From the NCBI GenBank assembly GCA_018399295.1, contig JAGYOO010000039.1, positions 1 through 8,817 on the forward strand: 8,817 bases of DNA. The letters run 5' to 3'. Each line of letters starts with the position of its first letter. Positions within the stretch are counted from its first letter, which is position 1. This DNA comes from Candidatus Omnitrophota bacterium (GTDB lineage: Bacteria; Omnitrophota; Gorgyraeia; B26-G9). Of the stretch, positions 1 through 6,106 are shown in pieces. Under the pieces are notes generated by a model that was not told the origin of the DNA, did no database searches, and saw nothing but the letters and a program-made list of their open reading frames with translations. Made by a program: the position numbers and the translations under genes.

Positions 1-2763
1 AACGAAAAAAAAACTGACAAGAAAGGCGCGAAAGGCGATACTCTGGACAGCATTCTGCTTTTGCTGCGCGATCTTTCCGGCGTTGATTTTGCCCACTATA
101 AGCGCAACACGATCGAACGCCGCATTGAGCGGCGCATGGGCTTTCTCCAGATCAAGACCCAGGCGGAATATTACGACTATCTTAAAAACAATACCAGCGA
201 GGCGCAGGCGCTTTACAAAGATATCCTTATTCAGGTGACCATGTTTTTCCGGGACTCAAAGGTATACACGGTGTTCAAGAAAAAAATTCTGCCGCTTCTA
301 ATGAACAAGCGGCCGCGGCAGGCCCCGGTCAGGGTCTGGGTGCCGGCCTGTTCCAGCGGCGAAGAAGTTTATTCGATCGCGATCACGATCTGTGAGTTTC
401 TGGAGGAAAAAAATATCAAGCCGAACCTGCAGATATTCGGAACGGACCTGAGCGACGCGATGATCCAGAAGGCGCGGGCGGGTTTATACGCGGAAAGCAT
501 CTCGTCTCAGGTCTCCGCCCAGAGACTGCGCCGGTTTTTTACTAAAACCGAAACCGGTTACCGGATCGCTAAACAGATCCGGGACATGTGCATTTTCGCG
601 AAACAGGATATCACGAACGACACGCCGCTTTCGAACATGGATATCATCAGCTGCCGTAATCTGCTTATCTATCTGGATAAGTTTTTACAGAATAAGGTCC
701 TGTCCGTGCTGCATTATTCTCTCCGGCCGCAGGGTTTTCTCCTGCTGGGCAGCGCGGAAACTGTCGCCGCTTTGAGCGAGTTCTTTACCGTGATCAACAA
801 AAAGGCCAAGATTTATTCAAAGAAGATGGTTTTACCGTCGCCGGCGCTGGCTACCGGATCAAGACCAAAATTGATCCACCAGTCCGAATTTTCTGCCGGG
901 ACCGCTGCTGTCGAAAAATCCGGTAAGGCCGCTTCCGGGAAGACTACGGCTAAACCCCGAACCGTTGGGCTGCCCCGCTTGCCGCGCCGGAAAAAAAAGA
1001 GCGGAGAACGGTTGGACAGCGGAAAACACGATCTCACCAAACTGGAAAATGAGCTTATTGAAACAAGGACCCGCCTGCGCTTAATTATCGATGAAAAGGA
1101 TGCCTTTAATGAAGAGCTGCGGGCGGCGAACGAGGAAGTCCAGTCCAGCAATGAAGAGCTGCAGTCGACCAACGAGGAGCTTGAGACTTCCAAGGAAGAG
1201 CTGCAGTCGACCAACGAAGAGCTGCTTACCGTCAACGATGAGCTGCAGAATAAGAACAGCCAGCTTACCGGGCTTAACAACGATCTGGCCAATGTTCTCT
1301 CCAGCGTAAACATCCCGCTGATCATCGTAAAAAGCGACCTGCGCATCATGCGGTTCACCCCTACGGCGCGAAAAGTGATGAACCTGATCCCCAGCGATGT
1401 GGGGCGGCCGCTCGGCGATATCAAACTTAATGTCAATATTCCGAATCTCGACCAGACCATCCTGGACGTGATCGACGAGATGGTCCCGTTCGAAGCAGAT
1501 GTTCAGGACGCGGCCGGGCAGTGGTATTCCATGCGCATCCGGCCCTATAAGACAGTGGACAACAAGATCGACGGCGCGGTGATCTCCCTGATCGATATCG
1601 ACGCGATAAAGCGGGCCCAGCAGGAGATCCAGGACGCGCTGCAGTACGCGGAATCCATTATCGAGACTGTGCTCGACCCCTTGCTGATCCTGGACGACAG
1701 CCTGCGGATCCGTTCGGCGAACAGGGCTTTTTGCGAAGTGTTTAATGTTTCCGAGCCGGAGATCAAGGGTCGGTTCTTGTTTGAGAGCGGCGCGAACAGG
1801 TGGAACTCCCCGAAACTGAAGAAGGCCTTGCTGGAGATCCTGCCCAGTCAGAAATCCATCAATAATTTTGAACTGAAGATAAATTTTGCGAAAGCGAAAG
1901 ACAGAATATTCTGGCTTAACGTTCGGCAGATCTCTTTAAGAGGCAAAGAGCAGCAGCTGATGCTTATCGCTTTTGATGATGTCACGCAGCGTAAAAAATC
2001 AGAAGAGATCCTGAAACGCGATGAAGAGACCCTGAAAAAACTGGTAAAGGCCCAGGCCCAGGATCTTATTCGCGTTCATTCCGACCTGGATTTCGCAAAG
2101 CGGCTTTCCGATATCGGGACCCTGGCCGCTACCGTCGCCCACGAGTTGAGAAATCCGCTTACCGCCATCAACGTCGCTGCCCATAACATCAAAAGGAAAT
2201 CTGATAACCCCGAGCTTGTCCGGCACCTGGGGAATATCGAAAAGAAGATCCTGGAAAGCGAGCAGATCATCAATAATCTGCTTTACTATTCAAGGCTGAG
2301 ACCGCCTCATTATGAAACAGTTAACATCTATGACCTGATCCGGGATGCTCTGGACACGTTCGAAAATAAGTTCAAAAAAGATGTGTCGGTGATCAGGGAC
2401 ATCGGTCCTTTGCAGGATGTTTGTATTAAGGTCGACTCCACGCAGATAACCGAAGTGATCAATAACCTTTTAAACAATGCCTACGACGCGGTGCCCTCTC
2501 CCAAAGGCAGGATCGAGATAGTGGGTGAGGATGCGGGCAAGTCCGTGAGGATCACGATTCGGGACAACGGCAGCGGGATTGACAAGGAACTGCAGGAAAA
2601 AATATTCCACCCATTCTTCACGACCAAGCTAAAAGGCACGGGCCTCGGGCTCGCAGTCTGCCGGCAGATCGTCAAACTTCACGGTGGAGAGATTGGTCTG
2701 GAGGGTGAGGTCGGGCAGGGGGCCTCGTTCAGCGTGCTTTTGCCGAAAAAAAAAGGCGGTTAA
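1..2763 (+). CDS. CheR methyltransferase-PAS-histidine kinase fusion, 5'-truncated by window edge (probable CheB/CheR-type multidomain kinase)
   Basis: The reading frame is open from base 1, so the TTG at 61 is not the start and the N-terminus lies outside the window. Residues are numbered from codon 61. A CheR N-terminal helical region (GVDFAHYKRNTIERRIERRM, about 7-26) is followed by a SAM-dependent methyltransferase: ACSSGEE at 96-102, SAM-contacting FGTD ending at D129, and SCRNLLIYLD at 197-206. A basic linker (about 265-325) leads to a coiled coil of NEEL heptads (about 345-400), a PAS region (about 405-520) and a second PAS (about 525-650). The kinase core has phospho-acceptor His694 in AHELRNPL, an N box at 801-806 (NNLLNN), G1 DNGSGI from 835 and G2 KGTGLGL from 858. 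This layout matches CheB/CheR-PAS sensor proteins, so a CheB methylesterase domain may lie upstream; that is inference. No transmembrane segment is visible, so it is probably cytosolic. There is no receiver domain. The methyl-acceptor substrate and response regulator are unknown. Confidence 0.93.
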   Translation, partial: NEKKTDKKGAKGDTLDSILLLLRDLSGVDFAHYKRNTIERRIERRMGFLQIKTQAEYYDYLKNNTSEAQALYKDILIQVTMFFRDSKVYTVFKKKILPLLMNKRPRQAPVRVWVPACSSGEEVYSIAITICEFLEEKNIKPNLQIFGTDLSDAMIQKARAGLYAESISSQVSAQRLRRFFTKTETGYRIAKQIRDMCIFAKQDITNDTPLSNMDIISCRNLLIYLDKFLQNKVLSVLHYSLRPQGFLLLGSAETVAALSEFFTVINKKAKIYSKKMVLPSPALATGSRPKLIHQSEFSAGTAAVEKSGKAASGKTTAKPRTVGLPRLPRRKKKSGERLDSGKHDLTKLENELIETRTRLRLIIDEKDAFNEELRAANEEVQSSNEELQSTNEELETSKEELQSTNEELLTVNDELQNKNSQLTGLNNDLANVLSSVNIPLIIVKSDLRIMRFTPTARKVMNLIPSDVGRPLGDIKLNVNIPNLDQTILDVIDEMVPFEADVQDAAGQWYSMRIRPYKTVDNKIDGAVISLIDIDAIKRAQQEIQDALQYAESIIETVLDPLLILDDSLRIRSANRAFCEVFNVSEPEIKGRFLFESGANRWNSPKLKKALLEILPSQKSINNFELKINFAKAKDRIFWLNVRQISLRGKEQQLMLIAFDDVTQRKKSEEILKRDEETLKKLVKAQAQDLIRVHSDLDFAKRLSDIGTLAATVAHELRNPLTAINVAAHNIKRKSDNPELVRHLGNIEKKILESEQIINNLLYYSRLRPPHYETVNIYDLIRDALDTFENKFKKDVSVIRDIGPLQDVCIKVDSTQITEVINNLLNNAYDAVPSPKGRIEIVGEDAGKSVRITIRDNGSGIDKELQEKIFHPFFTTKLKGTGLGLAVCRQIVKLHGGEIGLEGEVGQGASFSVLLPKKKGG

Positions 2764-2805
2764 TAAACATCCATTAAACAGGGGCGCAAAACGGGGTCAA
2801 TGCTC

Positions 2806-2831
2806 ATCCTCCACGTTTGGAGGATTTTTTT
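2806..2831 (+). terminator. Rho-independent terminator after the CheR-kinase gene
   Basis: A perfect 8-bp stem (ATCCTCCA at 2806-2813 with TGGAGGAT at 2818-2825, loop CGTT) runs directly into seven T residues (2825-2831). It lies 43 bases after the stop codon and separates the CheR-kinase gene from the kai operon. Confidence 0.88.
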
Positions 2832-2891
2832 ATGTCCAAATTCAGCGTCTGTTTTAAAGGAGAAAAGTCAAAAAAAAGAGAAATCCCCTGA

Positions 2892-2920
2892 TTTACCGCC
2901 TTTGCGCGAAGAAGTATAGT
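2892..2920 (+). promoter_or_regulatory. Sigma70-type promoter of the kaiBC-kinase operon
   Basis: A -35 box TTTACC (2892-2897) and a -10 box TATAGT (2915-2920) are separated by exactly 17 bp. They match the TTGACA/TATAAT consensus at 4 and 5 of 6 positions. The start would be near 2926-2928, giving a short leader of about 20 nt before kaiB. This is a prediction from sequence only. Confidence 0.65.
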
Positions 2921-2945
2921 AGTTTATCCGGGGAAAGGTCAAACC

Positions 2946-3233
2946 ATGAGTCTAATCGTGCTGAAGCTTTACGTCGTAAAGAGGCTTCCGTCAAGCGAGC
3001 AGATCATCCGGCAGGTCAGGGAGATGCTCAAGGACGGAATAAAAAATCATTACGTGCTGAGAGTAATTGATGTCGAAACCGAACCGCAGCAGGCGGAAAA
3101 GGACAATATTCTTGCTGCCCCATCCCTGGTAAGGGTCGAGCCCAAGCCGGAAAAGAAGATAATCGGAGATCTTTCCAACCGTACCCTTTTGTTTTCTACT
3201 CTGGGCCTTAAAGATAGCGGGGCTGAAAAATGA
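2946..3233 (+). CDS. kaiB: KaiB-family circadian clock-like protein
   Basis: This 95-residue protein (about 102 in cyanobacteria) belongs to the thioredoxin-like KaiB family. In cyanobacteria KaiB switches fold and binds the KaiC CI ring, relaying clock state to kinases. Hallmarks seen: VLKLYVV (5-11), VIDV (40-43), EPQQAEKDNILAAPSL (46-61, parallel to cyanobacterial NPQLAEEDKILATPTL), prolines 59, 66 and 68, and IIGDLSNR (72-79). No CXXC redox motif is present. The ATG at 2946 has an AAAGG Shine-Dalgarno (2934-2938) 7 nt upstream. It is first in its operon, and its stop overlaps the kaiC start by 4 bp (ATGA), implying translational coupling. Positions aligned with cyanobacterial Gly88 and Asp90, which influence fold switching, are Thr85 and Gly87 here. 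Assignment to the family is firm. A true rhythmic role is not shown. Confidence 0.93.
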   Translation: MSLIVLKLYVVKRLPSSEQIIRQVREMLKDGIKNHYVLRVIDVETEPQQAEKDNILAAPSLVRVEPKPEKKIIGDLSNRTLLFSTLGLKDSGAEK

Positions 3234-4735
3234 AAAAGAAATTTAGAGAGACAGGAGAACCTCTGAAGAAGACTTTGACCGGCATCGAAGGTCTGGACGA
3301 GGTGCTGGAGGGCGGTTTGCCGCAAGGCCGGGGCGCCCTGGTAACCGGGGAAACCGGCACGGGAAAAACCGTTCTGCTCAATGAGTTCATCTATCGGGGG
3401 ATCACCCGGCGGAAGGAAAACGGGATTTTTGTCAGCTTTGAAGAAAACTCAAAAGAAATCCTTCAGGACGTCGGAGGATTTGGCTGGGATTATCCGGGGC
3501 TGATCAAACAGGATAAACTCCGTTTTGTCGACGCGGCGCGGCGCGGAGAAATCATCCGGGAGATCGGGAGTAATTATGATTTTACTCCGCTCGTTCTCCG
3601 GATACGCGAGGCGATAAAACAGGTAAACGCCCAACGCGTGGTCATCGATAACCTTAACGCTTTTTTCATGCGGTTCCGCAATAAGAACGAGATCCGGGCG
3701 ACGCTTAATTTCCTGCTTGGAGAATTGAAGGAAAAAGAAATTACCGCGCTGATCAGCGTGGAAAAGGCCGGCGCGGAAACAGCGCTGGCCGCGGTTTCCG
3801 CGGAATTTGTTTCCGATACGATTATCGAGCTTTCTTCGCATTCCGGTCAGCAGAAGACTTTGCGTGAATTAGAGGTCAGAAAAATGCGGGGAGCCGGTTA
3901 TCGCAGCGGTAAGGTCGAATTTGAGATCGGCTCAGCCGGAATTCAAATTTTTCCCAAGATCCCAGTCAACCTGACCATTGCCGCGACCGATTTCAATGTC
4001 CGAAAGAAATTTGAGGTACGTGAACTGGACGATAAGATTCTTGACGGCGGCATTCCTCAGGGGCAAACCGTCCTCATCTCGGGAAATTCAGGCACAGGGA
4101 AGACGATCATGGCGCTACAGTTCATCCAGGCCGGATTGAAAGCGGGAGAACATGGACTCTACGTTGGCTTGGAGGAGAATATCGAAGAGTTAAAAAAAGT
4201 CGCGCAGGGATTAGGCTGGGATTTCGCGCGCGATGAGAAAGCGGGGAAGCTTAGATTTCTTACCGCTTCACTGATCGACCTGCAGAAAGACCGGCTGCTG
4301 TTGGACATTGTAAAGTCCACGGAAAAAAACAATATCAAGCGGCTGGTATTTGATTCCGCCAGCAGTCTGACGTCCGCCGGATTGTCCACCCAGCAGGCCC
4401 GTAATTTCGTCATCCAGCTGGGGGGATTCCTGAAGATGAAAGGCATTACATCCGTTTTTACCTACATGATGACCCAGAATTTTCAGGCAGCGAAAGGACG
4501 GATATTGTCCAGCGTGGAGATGACGAATATCCAGGTGAGCTCGCTGGTGGACGGACTGATCCTGCTCATGTTTATCGAACAGGAGCAGGAAGTGAAAATG
4601 GTGCTTAACGTGCTGAAGATGCGGGGCGTAAACCACAGCAAGGATATCTACGGATACCGGATTGAAAAAGGCGGATTGGTCATCGAGGGGAAATACGGGC
4701 AGGAGAGCGCGGATCATGGGAAAAATCGGCAATGA
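3230..4735 (+). CDS. kaiC: KaiC, double-domain RecA-like clock ATPase/autokinase, non-cyanobacterial type
   Basis: This 501-residue protein has tandem CI and CII P-loop ATPase domains, as in the hexameric cyanobacterial clock protein (519 aa). CI (about 10-245) has Walker A GETGTGKT (40-47), catalytic Glu71-Glu72 in SFEEN, Walker B Asp140 in RVVID, and a closing KMRG motif. CII (about 255-490) has Walker A GNSGTGKT (285-292), Glu315-Glu316 in GLEEN, and KMRG near 463-466. Both ATPase sites look intact. The autophosphorylation region aligns with Thr432 (cyanobacterial Thr426) and Ser437-Ser438 (cyanobacterial Ser431-Thr432), so the dyad is S-S. Only about 35 residues follow the CII KMRG, against about 59 in Synechococcus, so the A-loop and KaiA-binding tail are largely missing. 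No kaiA is in the window. The start overlaps the kaiB stop by 4 bp, and the end overlaps the kinase gene by 20 bp. ATPase and phosphorylation cycling are inferred from family knowledge. Confidence 0.95.
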   Translation: MKKKFRETGEPLKKTLTGIEGLDEVLEGGLPQGRGALVTGETGTGKTVLLNEFIYRGITRRKENGIFVSFEENSKEILQDVGGFGWDYPGLIKQDKLRFVDAARRGEIIREIGSNYDFTPLVLRIREAIKQVNAQRVVIDNLNAFFMRFRNKNEIRATLNFLLGELKEKEITALISVEKAGAETALAAVSAEFVSDTIIELSSHSGQQKTLRELEVRKMRGAGYRSGKVEFEIGSAGIQIFPKIPVNLTIAATDFNVRKKFEVRELDDKILDGGIPQGQTVLISGNSGTGKTIMALQFIQAGLKAGEHGLYVGLEENIEELKKVAQGLGWDFARDEKAGKLRFLTASLIDLQKDRLLLDIVKSTEKNNIKRLVFDSASSLTSAGLSTQQARNFVIQLGGFLKMKGITSVFTYMMTQNFQAAKGRILSSVEMTNIQVSSLVDGLILLMFIEQEQEVKMVLNVLKMRGVNHSKDIYGYRIEKGGLVIEGKYGQESADHGKNRQ

Positions 4736-5855
4736 CGTAAAGAGCAGTACCGATGCCGCGGATTATCGGGAAATAGTACTCGGGCTGCGGGACGCGGTTT
4801 TTGTAATAGACGGAAACGGGATAATCAGGCTGGCGAATCCCGCTGCTTACCAATTGTTTGGCTTGCTGAGCGAAGAGTTGATCGGTAAGCCGTTTGGTCT
4901 TCCTTTTTCCGGAAAAGAAACGACGCGGGTGAGCATCCGGCGGCGCGGGGATGGCCGAACCATCCAGGTCGAGATGAAGGTAGCCGTAATAGAGGAACAA
5001 GGTGAAAAAAAATATATTACTTCTCTCCGGGATATTTCCAGCATACTTGAAACAGAAGAACTCAGATCCCAGGCCCGGGTGCAGGAAAAAGTCAAAGAAA
5101 TCCTTACGCGGGATAAGGATGATTTCGAGCGCCAGGTAAGAGAACGGACCGGCCAGTTGATTAAATCGCAGGAACAGCTGGAGAAAGCGTCTCGCCTTTC
5201 CAGTGTCGGTGTTTTGGCCGCCACGATCGCCCATGAATTGAGAAATCCGCTGGCAGCGATAAAAATGGCGGCGTACAGCATAAAGCAGAAAAAAGATCAG
5301 CCGCCGGACAAGCAATTGGAGACTATAAATAAAAAGATCGAAGAAAGTGATGAAATAATCAGCAATTTATTGTCTTATTCCCGCTTAAAACAACCGCATT
5401 TCGAGCCTCTGGACATCGGACCGCTGATCGAAGAAACCGCGGAACTGACGGCGTCCCGGTTCAGCCAAAAGCAGGTCCGCGTGAAGAAGGACCTGCGGGA
5501 ACTGAATGAGATCAGGATTGTCGCGGACGGCCTGCAGCTGAAGCAGGTGTTTTCCAACATTCTCAACAACGCTTTTGACGCGGTTAAGGACAAGGCCGGA
5601 GAGATTGATATCATTGCCGGCCGCCAGGATAATGATCGCATCGAGATATTGATCAGTGATAACGGTCCCGGGATAGATCAGGACGCTCTGGCGCGTGTTT
5701 TTGAACCGTTTTTCACCACTAAATCCAAAGGTACTGGATTGGGGTTGTCCGTGACCAGAGATATAATTACGATGCATCAAGGAGAAATCGGCGTTACCAG
5801 CGAAAAAGATAAGGGTACCCGGTTCATCGTTCGGCTTCCCTTAAAGCAGCAGTAA
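4716..5855 (+). CDS. PAS-domain histidine kinase, third gene of the kai operon (putative KaiBC output kinase)
   Basis: This 379-residue soluble sensor kinase starts at ATG 4716, with an AGGAG site at 4701-4705 ten nt upstream. An in-frame ATG at 4662 has no better site and lies deep inside kaiC. Domains: PAS (about 15-110; GLRDAVFVIDGNGIIRLANP), coiled coil (about 110-160), dimerisation/phosphotransfer helix with His173 in AHELRNPL, then the ATPase domain with N box NILNNAFDA (281-289), G1 DNGPGI from 315, F-box FEPFFTTKSKGTG and G2 from 339. There is no membrane segment, receiver domain or KaiB-like sensor domain, so it is not a SasA orthologue by architecture. Its 20-bp overlap with kaiC argues for co-expression and a role as output or input kinase of the KaiBC module. 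The kinase core closely resembles that of the CheR fusion at the window's left end. The cognate regulator is not in the window. Confidence 0.93.
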   Translation: MGKIGNDVKSSTDAADYREIVLGLRDAVFVIDGNGIIRLANPAAYQLFGLLSEELIGKPFGLPFSGKETTRVSIRRRGDGRTIQVEMKVAVIEEQGEKKYITSLRDISSILETEELRSQARVQEKVKEILTRDKDDFERQVRERTGQLIKSQEQLEKASRLSSVGVLAATIAHELRNPLAAIKMAAYSIKQKKDQPPDKQLETINKKIEESDEIISNLLSYSRLKQPHFEPLDIGPLIEETAELTASRFSQKQVRVKKDLRELNEIRIVADGLQLKQVFSNILNNAFDAVKDKAGEIDIIAGRQDNDRIEILISDNGPGIDQDALARVFEPFFTTKSKGTGLGLSVTRDIITMHQGEIGVTSEKDKGTRFIVRLPLKQQ

Positions 5856-5868
5856 ATTGTCCGGAGGT

Positions 5869-5900
5869 CCGGAAGGGGCTTAGACAAGCCCGTGGTCCGG
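5869..5900 (+). other. GC-rich hairpin in the 3' untranslated region of the kai operon
   Basis: GGGCTT (5876-5881) and AAGCCC (5886-5891) form a 6-bp stem with loop AGAC. It can be extended across internal loops by CCGG (5869-5872) pairing with CCGG (5897-5900). The sequence GGTCCGG occurs twice (5866-5872 and 5894-5900). No T-tract follows directly, and the nearest is at 5930-5937. It may act as a transcript-end stabiliser or weak terminator, but it is not a canonical Rho-independent terminator. Confidence 0.4.
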
Positions 5901-5925
5901 GATAACTTGAATTTATGAAAAATAT

Positions 5926-5954
5926 TTGATTTTTTTTCTGAAATTGGGTATATT
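5926..5954 (+). promoter_or_regulatory. Sigma70-type promoter of the riboswitch-glnN transcript
   Basis: A -35 TTGATT (5926-5931) and a -10 TATATT (5949-5954) are spaced by 17 bp. The predicted start, 7 nt past the -10 box, is G5961, the first base of the riboswitch aptamer. That agreement between two independent signals supports both calls. Confidence 0.75.
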
Positions 5955-5960
5955 ATTTTT

Positions 5961-6012
5961 GGCGATGAGGTTCGCCGTAACTACTTCAAAGATGAAGGTA
6001 ATAACCTCTACG
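5961..6012 (+). ncRNA. Fluoride riboswitch aptamer (crcB motif)
   Basis: The 52 bases align almost element by element with the Thermotoga petrophila fluoride aptamer as I recall it. Stem P1 is GGCG (5961-5964) with CGCC (5973-5976), enclosing AUGAGGUU. A GUAAC junction follows, then stem CUUC (5983-5986) with GAAG (5993-5996), then GUAAUA, then ACCUCUAC (6004-6011). The loop bases GAGGUU (5967-5972) pair with AACCUC (6003-6008) to make the pseudoknot that characterises this class. The 3' pseudoknot strand is also the 5' strand of the downstream terminator, so fluoride binding should block termination and switch the gene on, as in known crcB riboswitches. What is unusual is the downstream gene, a glutamine synthetase. 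Fluoride specificity is inferred from the motif. Confidence 0.9.
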
Positions 6013-6044
6013 ATCGATGCGGATCAATGGTAGAGGTTATTTTT
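6001..6044 (+). terminator. Riboswitch-controlled intrinsic terminator (expression platform)
   Basis: A perfect 11-bp stem (ATAACCTCTAC at 6001-6011 with GTAGAGGTTAT at 6030-6040) is followed by TTTTT (6040-6044). An inner GATC/GATC helix (6012-6015 with 6022-6025) can form in the loop. The left arm contains the 3' strand of the aptamer pseudoknot (6003-6008), so aptamer folding and terminator folding exclude each other. It sits 63 bases before the glnN start codon. Confidence 0.88.
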
Positions 6045-6048
6045 ATAG

Positions 6049-6079
6049 ATCTCTACCCGTATTTACGGTAGAGATTTTT
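6049..6079 (+). terminator. Second, tandem terminator-like hairpin in the glnN leader
   Basis: ATCTCTACC (6049-6057) pairs perfectly with GGTAGAGAT (6067-6075), followed by TTTTT (6075-6079). Three further pairs (GTA 6059-6061 with TAC 6064-6066) are possible only with a very tight loop. The left arm can alternatively pair with the right arm of the first terminator (6029-6038), giving a possible antiterminator. It lies between the riboswitch and the glnN ribosome-binding site. Confidence 0.7.
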
Positions 6080-6094
6080 ATGTTTTTACTAACT

Positions 6095-6103
6095 GAGGAG
6101 GGG
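6095..6103 (+). promoter_or_regulatory. Strong ribosome-binding site that fixes the glnN start
   Basis: GAGGAGGGG contains AGGAGG (6096-6101) placed 5 nt before ATG 6107. It supports that start over the in-frame ATG at 6017, which lies inside the loop of the first terminator hairpin and would put the ribosome site within the riboswitch. Confidence 0.85.
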
Positions 6104-6106
6104 ATA

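Noticed and set aside
61..63. TTG at 61 as the true start of the CheR-kinase
   Set aside because: The frame is open back to base 1 and encodes plausible linker plus CheR N-terminal sequence (TLDSILLLLRDLSG), so the gene continues leftward.
813..1460. Long antisense open frame, 215 codons, very rich in serine
   Set aside because: It lies opposite the CheR-kinase coiled coil. The serine runs are the complement of GAG/CTG codons in the NEEL heptads, with no family signature.
2832..2891. 19-codon open frame with ATG 2832 preceded by GGAGG
   Set aside because: The apparent ribosome site is the 3' arm of the terminator stem and the spacer is its T-tract. The peptide is lysine-rich with no features, so the match is probably chance.
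4662..4715. Earlier in-frame start for the kai-operon kinase
   Set aside because: It would overlap kaiC by 74 bases. The ATG at 4716 has AGGAG at suitable spacing and begins just before the PAS domain.
6017..6106. N-terminal extension of glutamine synthetase starting at ATG 6017
   Set aside because: This ATG sits in the loop of the riboswitch terminator and the extension resembles no GSIII N-terminus. ATG 6107 has a near-perfect AGGAGG and gives the usual GSIII length.
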